A DNA stretch of 64,000 bases from Taeniopygia guttata. Taxonomy: Eukaryota > Chordata > Aves > Passeriformes > Estrildidae. Below the pieces are notes generated by a model. That model was not told where the DNA came from, searched no databases, and saw only the letters and a program-made list of their open reading frames with translations. The DNA lies in NCBI RefSeq assembly GCF_048771995.1, contig NC_133024.1, positions 24,816,001 to 24,880,000 on the forward strand, given 5' to 3'. Position 1 is the stretch's first letter, and each line of letters opens with the position of its first letter. The position numbers were made by a program, and so were the translations under genes. Positions 12,508 to 23,400 of the stretch are shown here, one piece after another.

Positions 12508-13012
12508 TGTGGGAGGATGGATTGTGAGAGAATAGAGATAGTGCTGAAGGCAATCTCGCCCCTGAGGAGTTGCAGCTGTACTAATTACCAAAGAGTAGGA
12601 ACAGCCCTGCCCTTAATACGGCACAGCTGTGTCCAGTAAGGATGGTCTGGTAAGGATGGGTGTTATAAAAGAGTGGGTTAGCTGGTTGGTGGAGAGCTGG
12701 AGTGTGTTGGCTGTGCTGCTGACGGGAGCAAGGGTCAGGTTGTCGTGCTAGGGACGGTGAGGGTTGGTATGTGCTCCTAGGGACAGAAAGGGTCAGGTGG
12801 TTGTAATAGGGACAGGAAGAAGTCAGCCAGCTGTGCAGAAGAAAAGGGGTCAGTGTTGTGAGAAGCTGCCCATGAGAACTCACAGAGAGAAGGTATGGAA
12901 GTCTTACAGTAAGATAACAAACTGCCAATGACAGTCAGTTCCCATCCACTGTTGCTTGGTGCCAAGCACTGATGCCAACAATTGGTGGCCTATATGAGGA
13001 TGAGTTCTGGCA
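12508..13012 (+). mobile_element. Solo LTR of an endogenous retrovirus, nested in CR1
   Basis: A 505-bp block starting TGTGGGAGG and ending TTCTGGCA, flanked by identical 6-bp direct repeats CAACCC at 12502-12507 and 13013-13018. The two sides of the CR1 rejoin exactly after removing the block and one repeat copy. A TATA-like TATAAAAG lies near 12664, and imperfect repeats of about 28 bp, each ending in a TAGGGAC-type motif, run from about 12725 to 12860. The 6-bp duplication fits class II (ERVK-like) integration. It carries no interior genes. The intact duplication suggests moderate age, younger than the CR1 host copy. Family name not determined. Confidence 0.75.
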
Positions 13013-13125
13013 CAACCCTCCTGCTCAAGCAGGGTCCCCTAGAGCACGTTCCTCTGGACTGTATCTGGACAGCTGCTGAATGCCTCCAGGGAAAGAGACT
13101 GGCAGCCTTCTGGGCAGCCTGTCCA
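13013..13125 (-). mobile_element. CR1 LINE fragment, right half
   Basis: Continues the CR1 split at 12507: CTGCTCAAGCAGGGTC, then text like the CR1 AGAGCA...GGACTG...CTCCAGGG segment in reverse orientation. The match fades after about 13125. Confidence 0.65.
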
Positions 13126-13517
13126 GTGCTCAGTGCTGTGCCTGCTCTGGGCTGGCTGCTGGGCCAGTGGCTGAGCCTGGGAGTGCAATGCTAAGCTCAA
13201 GGAGCCTGCTCCCCCTCACAGATTTCCTTTTAACCCTCTCCCCAGTGCAAATGTGGCCAATGCCAACTCTTCTTTGTAGCCGTGTAGGAATTTAATATCT
13301 GTAAAATGTCTTCCTCTCCTGCATTTAAGCAAAGGCAGGCACATGAGAGCAGACAAATGACTGGCAGCACAATCTAAGCCCCATCTCTACAAATTCAGGC
13401 AGAGAAGAGAGGGGCATAAAAGCTGAAATTTTTCAGGACAGCATGGCTGTGGCAGGAGACCTCTCACAGCAGCCAGGCTGCTGTGGTCCCTTTAGGCACT
13501 GGCTGAAGTGTATCCGT

Positions 13518-13740
13518 TCCATAGAATCGCCTAAAGCATCGCTTTGGAAAAGACCTCTGAGATCATCGAGTGCATCCTATGGCTGAACACCACCATGGCA
13601 AATAGCCCGTGGCACTGAGTGCCACGCACAGTCTTTCCTTACACGCCTCCAGAGACGGAGGCTGCACCACCTCCCTGGGCAGTCCATTGCAATGTCTAAA
13701 TTTCCATTCATCTCTTCCCTGACCAGTTTAATAACCAATT
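13518..13740 (-). mobile_element. CR1 LINE 3'-end fragment next to the CpG island
   Basis: CATAGAATCGCC, AAAAGACCTCTGAGATCATCGAGT, GTGGCACTGAGTGCCACG, CTCCAGAGACGGAGGCTGCACCACC and CTGGGCAGTCCATTGCAATG follow the reverse complement of the CR1 3' region in order. It ends only about 15 bp before the GC-rich promoter of the B4GALT3-like gene. Confidence 0.8.
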
Positions 13741-13855
13741 TAAAGTGGAGACAGCAGTCGGGCGCTCACCGAGGAGACGACACGGGGTGCAGCTCAGCAG
13801 CCACCCCATCCTTCTCCCTCCTCGCCCACAGCGGCGGCCGCTGGAGGGGGTGATG

Positions 13856-13874
13856 ACTACATCTCCCAGCATGC
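13856..13874 (+). promoter_or_regulatory. ZNF143 (Staf/SBS2)-type site, forward
   Basis: ACTACATCTCCCAGCATGC differs by about one base from the classical ACTACAAYTCCCAGCATGC promoter motif bound by ZNF143/THAP11. Its position in a CpG island close upstream of a start codon is typical. Confidence 0.75.
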
Positions 13875-13908
13875 TGCGCGGCAGCACGGCTCGGTCGGGG
13901 CCCGCCCT

Positions 13909-13927
13909 GCATTCTGGGAGCTGTAGT
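13909..13927 (-). promoter_or_regulatory. ZNF143 (Staf/SBS2)-type site, reverse
   Basis: GCATTCTGGGAGCTGTAGT; on the minus strand ACTACAGCTCCCAGAATGC, again the ZNF143/SBS2 motif. It faces the forward copy with 34 bp between them. Confidence 0.75.
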
Positions 13928-14081
13928 CTCGCCGGAAGGCGGGCGGGGGAGGGCGGGCGCTGCGCCTGTGCCACAGCGAGCCCGTGCCGCTGGCCCGGGG
14001 CTCCGAGCGGGGTGGCTTTGGCCAGCTCCTTCCTTCCTGCAGCCCGCACCGGGAACGGGAGGTTTGGCTCTCGGCGTCCTG

Positions 14082-14227
14082 ATGAACCCAGCTAGGGGAG
14101 CACGCTGCCGCCTCAGAAAGTTGGAGGAGAAGGAGGCGGTCTGCCCAGCGATGTAGCCCTGAGCGTGGAACGGCAGCCCTGGAAGGCAGCTCAGTCCTCA
14201 CCGCCCTGATCCCGGAGCATGGGCTAA
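14082..14227 (+). promoter_or_regulatory. Upstream ORFs in the B4GALT3-like leader
   Basis: ATG 14082 opens a 24-codon frame whose last sense codon is itself an ATG directly followed by TAG (14151-14156, a start-stop element). A second mini-ORF, ATG-GGC-TAA at 14219-14227, ends 5 nt before the main ATG at 14233. If transcription starts upstream of 14082, these would strongly limit or gate translation. Confidence 0.45.
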
Positions 14228-14232
14228 AAACT

Positions 14233-14470
14233 ATGTTCCTCTCCCGTATGGAAAGCCACTGTTTCCTGCTGTTCGTGTTTGTCTTCCAAGCGATATTTAT
14301 CCTGATCCTCTACGGAGGCGGACCGTCGCGGGTGTTCCGCGGGATTTTGGAGCCGCCTGGGGCGGGGGATTACTCGAAGCCGCACGACGTGTACACGAAC
14401 CTCAGCCTGTTCACCCGCGCCCCCCGCCAGGACGCCGCGCCCTACTGCTCGGCGCAGTCCCCGCTCCTGG
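14233..14470 (+). CDS. B4GALT3-like coding exon 1
   Basis: Residues 1-79 plus one base of codon 80, donor GTACGT at 14471 (phase 1). Start chosen at 14233 because MFLSRMESHC aligns residue for residue with the human B4GALT3 start MLRRLLERPC. Encodes the membrane anchor and stem; lies wholly in the CpG island. Confidence 0.88.
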
Positions 14471-17400
14471 GTACGTACCGAGCGCCGGCAGGGCTGGCAA
14501 AGAGCCTCTTCCACAGCACCCCTGACCCGGCACAGAGGTGCCTTGTGTCTTCTTCAAACTTCCAAACAGGTGTGCTCATGTACTTCCAAACAGGTGTGCT
14601 GGTGTACTTACACTGACAACATTTCCTGCTGTTAACAACCCGCGTTGTTTTTATTGCTTGTGTGAGGAAAAGTATTTTACTGGCCTACAAATTTCCAGTA
14701 TTGAGAGTTTTCTTACACAGATGTCAAGATCGTAGAGCAAGAGTGCAAACAGCATGGGAATATATCAAGTTAATGCCTTTTTTTTGTTTTTTTTTTTGTT
14801 TTTTTTTTTGCTTGGCATTCCTGTGTAAAATGACCCAACGATTTAGAAACTGATAATATTGACCTCTGACTTTAACTCCTGGGTTCTTTGTCTTAGCCTT
14901 ATATCTAGCCTGTAGTTCGATATAAATTGATTAATTGACTTGAAATCAGCTGAAGGAGGATGGCGCCTTGCTCTTCGTGGTGATCTTCTAGTCTATGATT
15001 GCTACACATCCTTTAGGCTTAGAAACTTCTCTGTTAGACTTAAAAGTCAGGTCACATGTTATTTTGTATTCACAGCAGAACCAAACCAGAGCTGATCTTA
15101 GGAGCAGTGTTCATCCAGCTGTTGCAGTACTAAAACACTTGATAAATTTTAAGTCAGTATAAAGTCAAACCTATAAAGCAGGTGTGTTGCTAGTAAAGTG
15201 ATGGTGCTGCTCAGGCAATAGTGAATCCCTTTGACACAGCCAGCCATGGATGGATTAAGTTCCATCAGCATGCACTTACAGCTGGTTTGGGGCCATCCCC
15301 TTCTTAGAGTACCGTGTAGTAAGTTACTCTGGTCAGCTTTTTCCATATTGCACAGGTTTCTGCATGTCTAGATGTTGTATACACCTAGCCCTGGACTGCT
15401 GTTCTGGGAAAGCTGATCACTACACATGGAGCCCAATAGGAGCAAATGGTTGAGCTTGATTCACGTGGAAGTTCTGTGGGAAGCCAATGCTCTTGTGTCA
15501 AGTTGCTTACTTAGGTTGGAGAACTCTGCTGAGACCCTTTGGATGAGCCTGCTCAGACTGCAATCTTTGTAATGATGCTTGTTCTTTTGAGATGTTTTTT
15601 TCCTTTCCCTGTTGCTTGCAATTAAATTAAATGCAGGATGTATGATGAAATTATAAGGTAGCTTTGAGTGTGTGTTTCAGCATTTCCTCAGAAATGGCTC
15701 TACTAAATCCTGAAATCCTGATAGCACAGAGCCTTTTTGGGTGTCATGGCCTCAGTGCACTGCAGCCCATTCAGCTCTGGGAAGCTGCAACTCCTTCCTT
15801 CAGGCTGAATTGTTTTATTTGAAAAGCACAGCAGAAACGTGACTGCACCTAATTTGTCTCCACTACTGATGAAAGTCCTCTCTCCTAAAGAGTCAAAGGA
15901 GACAGCTTTAGTGTCAAAAAGCAAGAACCAAACAATTCTGCAGCTTGCCTGCAAACCATCAGATAAGTAAAAGTAGTGACGTGTATAGAGGAGGCAAATG
16001 CAGAGTAAAATTACACTAATCTGTGCTCTGAGAGCTGGAAATCTTTTTAAGAACTCTTCTGCCCATCACTGAGAGTAGGGGATCGTCCTGCAGGCGGTTC
16101 TTCAGAGTTAAAACGGAAACATGATGTTAGTCACAGACAGAAACAAACAGTAAGCTGGCTGGGAGAAAAAAAAAGCCAACCATGAGGCAAAGTAACTGTG
16201 TAAGCTTTACTGAGTTGAGCATATGAGCCACTGTTGAAGTGAAACAGAGGTAATTTGGAGCCCTGATACAAATTCAGCTGAAGAAAAATGAGGTCTCTTC
16301 TTCAGCTTAACTTTTACTCAGTGGTATTTCCCTGTAAATATAGGATGTAAATTATTCCTTCTATCACTGCATGCCAACCTCTTCTGGGTGTTTTGATTTT
16401 TTCTTAACTGAGAAGCATGCTGTTTTCTGAGGGAGTTGTCCCTTCTTTTGTATGTGATGGGCATATATGAATTGAGATATAAATACTTTATAAATGTCTT
16501 GAATAATTGTTGCCATCATTTCTCATGAGGCTGATGTTTCTTGGAAGCATTATATTGCAGAGAGCAATGCCTTTTAATATTAATTTCATAAACTCTATTA
16601 AATGAGATTTCAAATCAATTCTTGAGGACTCAGCCTCCTGTTCAGAGCTGGTAATAAGTCACTGTGCCCACTCTAAAGTGTGTTAAAGTACCTGGAAGGA
16701 TGCCAAATGGCTTAAATGGTTTCTGCATCAGGGCTTTTATGAAGTGCAGCACTTTTTCCATTTATATATGTAGTAGATCATTTTGATAACTGTTTGAATG
16801 TTAATCAGCTTGCAGCTCATCTGTCTATTTCCTGTCTCCTGAATCTGCAGTAACTTGGTTCTTCCAGGGCTGTGAAGTTAGAATTAAAATATAACTGCTA
16901 ATCATCTCTGCCTTAGAGGAACTAGACTCCTGCTGACTAGTGGTACTTTTAAACACCTAGTGGTGTGCACTGAACGTTTTGTGACCAGCAACTTGAAAAG
17001 CATTGCAAGTATTCAGTGTCTTCACTAATATTGTGAATAAACTACTCAAGCTTCCTCAAAGGTTAAGGTTTCTACACAAATAACCCGTTGCCTGTTTCTT
17101 CCTCCTCTGTTTTAAGAAAAAGTGAAGTGTTTGTGTACCAGGGTTATACTTCATTAAACATAACTAAATAGCTTTTAAATTCAAAATCTGACTTCCTCAC
17201 ATTTCATGCAAGATGTCTTTTTTCAGTTCATCTTTTCTTCTCACAAGGAAAAAGTTCGGTGCTAGAAGAATTGGCTTTATTTTATTATTTCTGGTTTGGT
17301 TTAAAAGGGGTACCTTCCTTCATGCATGACATGGGCTGAACAAATTGGCTTGGCCCTCAAGGACTTTAATAGCTGAAAGTTCTGTCTGTAACTCTGCTGT

Positions 17401-20400
17401 TTATAATTTGCTCATGCTATGGACGGATTTTTTTTCCAAACCCTTCTTATAGTAGTTACTGCCTTTCACTCCCATCTGTCATAACCTTTTCATGAGCAGG
17501 ACCATCTGTTGTATTAAGTAGCTCCTGCTATATTTTCTAATGCTGCCAAAGTTTCTTCTCTTGGATTGAAAGAGAAATAAAAAGATGTAGGTGCTGAATG
17601 CTGAAATTTATTTTCAGGTGCCATTGAGGCAACCTTATATTCTATCATTAGAAACTGATGCTTAAATGAAAGTTGTTGGTCTGAATTTTTTTTTTCCCAA
17701 GCCCTGGTAGAATTACATGAATATGACTGTTAAATGTAGTGTGTGGTGCTGCAGTATCTGAGTGTAGCATTCACCCATGCTCCTGTTGTTCCATGTTCCT
17801 GCTGGTTCATCTTTTGTAAGTTCTGATTATTCTGATTGGGCTTGGTAATTACAGCTGCAAACTCTAAAAGCATAGAAGGGAGTTCAGAAGTGCTGGATTT
17901 ACTTCCATAAGGTGGGATAGGTATGGTCAAAGTCAGTGGTCACCTGACAGGCAAATATGTTGCCTAGGAAGTGAAGCAAGCAGAGAGTGCTGTCAGTGGC
18001 ACCAGCTGACAACACATGGAATTGAGACCTAACTCTGTACACTGAAGTTTCATATTCATTAAATGCCCTCTGTGTGATGGTACAGGCACAGAAACATCTT
18101 TGGAACCAGGCCATGGAAAAATTGTTTGGACACTTCAGGGTGTTAATTCTGTACCCTGCCTCAACAGGGATCCTGTGCTTCCTAGTATGTGTAAGATGGC
18201 TTTTTTCCTCCTTTTCCAAGGCTGTGCTTTGGCAGTTTTATTTATCCCTCTTTGGTCCAGCCTGCAAGTGCTCTGTTCACATTTGGGATTTAATTGGATT
18301 AGATTGCATTAGCCTTTTGTTAGTTGGACAGCAGGGAGACATGAAAGCCAGAATGTAGCTTGTAGCCAAGGAGTGTAGGGCAGCCAGAGGTTTTGGGGAT
18401 GTAAGTCACACTGATTTTTTTTTTTTTTTTTTTTTTCCTTCCCTTGTCATATTCCAGGTTAAGTTTCTGGGCTGATTTGTTTGAGCTGTGGAGCCAGGCA
18501 GCATGGGAGGACACTAGATCTTGAAAAACCTGGAAAATGCAAATGTTAACACTCCTAAATGGTATGCTTGGGTATGGAAGGAGAGGACAGGAGTGAAGCT
18601 ATTCACATTATCTTACTCATACCCTTACATTCAAATTAAGATCTTATTTTTTCTGGAATTTAAAGATTGTTGCTGCAGAATCTTACTCTGTAATACAGAG
18701 TCCCAATTGTTTCATAGAAAACAAAACCTGCCTTTGTGGGAGAATAAAAGGGATTAATTCCCTTTCTTATTTTTTCCTTAGAGCAGTGATCTATAGTTGA
18801 AATCCCTGAATATAATACTTCTTTAGCAAGCTCCAGCTGTCATCAAATCAGTGGTTAATGGTGCTTTAGGTTGAAAGATCTGATAATCAGCAAGTCCATT
18901 AATCTTAAACAGCAACATAAACTACAGGTTGATAACATTTTGGACTGAAACATGGGAGTCTTAAAGGTGGAAAGGGAAACTGCATGCACAGAGGTAGGAA
19001 ATACCACCATGAAATGTTCACTGTAAATGTGACCCAGGTTCATAGCCCGCACAAGGATTCTCTGAAGAAGCACTCTTCTGTTTCAGGTACAAATACATGG
19101 TGATGTACTCTGCTTTCCTGCTGCAGGTAACGCACTGGAAATCAAATTCTCCTGTATTTTACATAGTTGGAGAAGGACTGAAAAGTGATATTTAAGTGTC
19201 AGCTATTGCAAAATCTTGCTGACAAGCAAAAGTCAGGCATTCTTTTTAAAAACAAACTAATAGAAACCAATGAACAAAACCCATGCAGTGGGATTTAGAC
19301 CAGACGTTTCTGACAGCATGAGAAATGGGATCAGTGGCTCTTCAGACTGACCTTCAGGAAATGCCATTTGTGCGTTCCCTGAGGAAGGAAAGGAGGCACT
19401 TATCAAATACAGGTTTGCCCATCAGAAATGTGAGTTGTACCAACTTCCTCATGATAGTAAAATGTTCCCTGGCTCAGAATGGACACTTTGAATTTTATTG
19501 CAAATTTAGTCCTTAAGCCTTGTTACTGCTCTAAAAAATCTGCAACCTACCCAAAACCAACCAAACCCCAAAGACCCAAACCCCCAAAAGCAGTGGAGGG
19601 ATGTTGATTCCTTCTGTGTCAGTTAAACAGGATGTGGGTGTGGGCAGGCTCAATTTTTTTTGTTTGTTTTTGTTAGAATTGTAGCAAAGATTTGAATATA
19701 AGATGAAATGAAAGAAGTATATTCTGGGACTCACTTGCTCATTTAGTCTTAAAACACCTCTGCACCTTCTCCTGCTCAAATGAAAGCTCCTAAACACCAG
19801 GCCTAAATATTTGCTCTCATGCTTCATTATCAGAACGTTTTTGAGAGAATAATTTTTCAGTGATTTAAGAGGGAGTCTCACAAGATACTGAAAATCTGAT
19901 TTAGGACAGCCATAGTGTTAATTATCACCTTGGAAAGAAAAATCTTGTTTATAGCTATTAAAAAAACCATCAACTACAAACTAGCCTTGCAGACTTCTGG
20001 TGCAAAAAAATAATTTTGCCCTTGGTAGCACGGCCTGCAAAGAATTTTTGAATGGACCTGTCGTTTAAAATTGGCAGCTTCTAATTATGATCTGGGTGAA
20101 AGTTTTTCCCTAGTTCATTTAAGCATTGCATGGTAATCTTGTTCTGCATCTGTGTTTTATTTTCTTAAAAGTTCACAGTTGTAGAAAACCGTTAAGACAC
20201 ACTGATTTGTGTATAAATACAGGACTTCTGCTGCTTCTGGAAGATTTTCTCACTATCCAGGAGGACAGGCATTTAGATAATTGTAGAATTTGTTTATTTA
20301 TATTGTAACAATGAGGTTTGTGTTAAAATGGGTATTGACACTTTATATGGATTCTTTTTCACTTATGACTTGTCAGTATCTTTCCATCTGAAGAATGGAA

Positions 20401-23400
20401 GACTTAATGTAAAAATGCAGGGTTTTTTTTTAATTAGGCAGAAACTCTTGAAGATATCCAGTATATTTTGTATTTAAAAACAAAGTGCTGAATAGAAGAA
20501 CAGTCAATATTGTTTATTTTGCTATCCTGTGCCTGTTCCTGAGAATATAACATCTTTCTTCTTTCCCTGTTGTCATCTGCTTCTCTCAACATTTTGAAGT
20601 ACTGCCTGCTTATCACAGTGTATAAAATGAAATAATATAGAAAATTCAGCCATTGTGGCAAGTGATTATAACATCAAATAGAACTTGAAATGCTTTTAAA
20701 GGTAGAGCTGACATTTTCTAAAGCATTTCTATCCATCCAGGCTTTAAACTGTTTCTCCCCTGCCTGCTGAATATCCACTTGCACATCTTTGTCCTTGAAT
20801 CTCTTCTGAAAGAGGTTTAGAGAAATTTTCCAAATGGGTAGCAAAAGCAGATGTGTCTGTTCATCTTGAATAATTTCCAACGCTGTTTCTTTCAGCGAAT
20901 CCATTTATTCAAGGATCTCATCTAAGCAACACAAGACTGCAGCAGGCAGCCAGTCCCAGGGAGAAGCAGCTGTGCAGCAGCCCAGCGAGACTTGGTGGCC
21001 GTGCCAGGACTCGGGATGCCTGGCAGGCAGTGTGTCCTCCTGGTGCTCAGCTGGCCACCTCTCCCTGCTCCACAGCAAGTGGAGGGACAGGTGGCCCGCA
21101 GGCAGCAGTGAAATTTATCATGGAGCCACCTCTGCATGGGTGTGGGAATCTAGGGCTTCCCTCTGGCTGCCCTGGAAGGCCTGGGACCCTGGCAGGGGGT
21201 CAGGAACACCCCTGTACAGAGCCCCCAGAGACACTGCCTCTGATCTCTGTCCATGGAAAAGAGTTTCCAATCTTACAGGATGAATTACATCCTGTAATAT
21301 TTGATATAAGTAATAATTAGGTGTGGCACGGGTGCAAAAGTAAAATTTTAGGATTCTAGATTAGAGGTTCAAAGGGGACAAGATGGAGGAAATTGGGTGT
21401 GTCTTGTCCTTTTTCTCCTTCTTCATGCCCTCCATGTTTCACTGTAGTGTTGGCATTTTTCTATTGGTTTAGGCTGGGGACACGCTGTTCAACGTAGGTG
21501 ACAGATATTGGCACATTATTGTAAATATAGCACAGGTAGTTTCTGGTATATAATGTTTGTAACATCCCACTGGGGGCAGAGCCCCACACGCTGCCCTGCA
21601 GGACAGACCTGCGGCAGGGCAGCAGAACATGTTAGAGATAAGCAAGAATAAACAACCTTGAAAACAGCACAGACGAATTATGGCTTCTTCTTTGGCAGCG
21701 GGGCAGAAAGACAGAGACTTTCTACAATCTCGGAATCATCAATACCTACAGATTCTGACACACGGGTGTTGTTAATTCTCCTCTGGTGATACAGTAAAAA
21801 AACAGAACCCCGACGCGGAAGAAATGATGATGTCTGGCTCAGAAGGCTGAAGGATAGTTTTATTGAAACTATCCTATATTACATTGATATACTATTTAAA
21901 GAGATACTATTTGATTCTACATACTTACTTCTTACTTACCTAACTAACAAACTCATGACTCTCTGCTGAGAGTCCGAGAAACAGCTGGATCCGATTGGTC
22001 ATTGAACCCAAACAACCTTCACCAAATCCAATCAAGCAACCTCTTCAGGTAAACAATCTCCATACCAAATTCCACATGGGTTAAACAAAGGTGCAGAGAT
22101 AAAGATTGTTTTTCTTCTTCTGTCTGTGCTTCTTCTGAGAGACGGAATTATGTTGCTCTGTCCAGAGAATGTGAATGTCACGTGGTGGGGCTGCTGTCTG
22201 AAGGAGCAAATGTGGGTAGCTGATCTCATAGGTCTGAAAAAAGGTGGAGAAAGTCACTGATCTTACTACTTCTTTTTTCTGTCTCTCCTTACAGTTGGTC
22301 CATTAACCATCACCTTCAGGGTGCTCCCCAGTGAAAGGATGATCATGAAAAGAAATCCTTTTGTTCAGCCTGGTGGCCACTACAAGCCACCTCACTGCTT
22401 TGCCCGCTACAAATCCGCCATCCTTGTGCCCTACAGGAACCAGGAGAAGCACCTTCGCCATCTTCTCTACTACATCCATCCCTTCTTGCAGCGCCAGCAG
22501 CTCAGTTACACTATCTACCTGATTCAGCAGGTAAATCCAAGTCAAATGTGCCTGCTGGGAAGCTCAGCTACACCACTTAAGGGATGGGTTCTGAAGAAGA
22601 AATGTGACCCTTCTGATGAGGAAATACTGTTTTATGCATGGGCTGAGAGGAGGTCAGATAGCTGTCCCACTTCCATGATTTCTAATGACTGAAATACCGT
22701 ACCACGTGTCAAGATCATCATTCTGCTATTAATTGGTTCTGTTGAGGTTTTTTTTTCGTGGGGCTATAAATTTGTCACTAAGTGGTTACGCTGGTTTGAA
22801 AGTAAACCAGCAGAGGAAACGAACCCCCACAAAATCTTGAGGAAAATTTCAGGTCAGAATTACAATTTAATAGAAAAATTACAATAAATGCATTAATACA
22901 AAAACACTGGCTTAAAGTGACAAAGTCAGAGTATAGCCTGTCCCCTTGCTGGTGAGGTTGGTGGTCACAGTCTGATTAAGTGATGGCTGTAGTGTCAAAA
23001 ACGGTGGTCCTGTAGAAGGTCTGGTCCTCCTCTGGGTCCCTCAAACAGTGGTGGTGTCCCAAATCCCCAGACTGAGATTATATTTGGGTCAGGTTCAGGT
23101 GGTACCTCCCCCAGAGCAGGGAGCTCCACAATGGAGTGATGCAGCCCTATGAGGGACAGAGTATTTTTGGAGTCCTTGGTGGCTGTTGCTGCCAGGTGTT
23201 CTGCTGGTGCTGAGTTCGTGATGGCCCCTTAGCAGAGACCCTTCAGGATGGGTGGGACTGCTGCTTCACGGGAGGGAGGTACCACAGCTGAGTCACCGGT
23301 GTGAAGAAAAAGAAACATTATTCTGCCTTGCAGGGTTGCCTCTTTTTTCCTTATGTAGCGCCCAGCTGGAGCCTGAGGGGTGGCTGTGCCCTGGGCAGCT

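Larger units (their letters stand above)
13755..14500 (+). promoter_or_regulatory. CpG-island promoter of the B4GALT3-like gene
   Basis: GC- and CpG-dense block with sharp edges against AT-richer flanks, containing the first coding exon and its leader. No TATA box seen. It carries two inverted ZNF143/SBS-type motifs about 310-380 bp before the ATG. The transcription start is not defined; no gene was found on the minus strand here, though such promoters often fire both ways. Confidence 0.8.
14471..22294 (+). other. Intron 1 of the B4GALT3-like gene
   Basis: 7.8-kb intron. Contents seen: poly(T) of 22 at 18415-18436, a CCAAA-rich patch at 19549-19589, a protein-like minus-strand ORF at 20674-20904, and two LTR fossils close to the next exon. 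The remainder is plain AT-rich sequence with nothing recognised. Confidence 0.8.
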
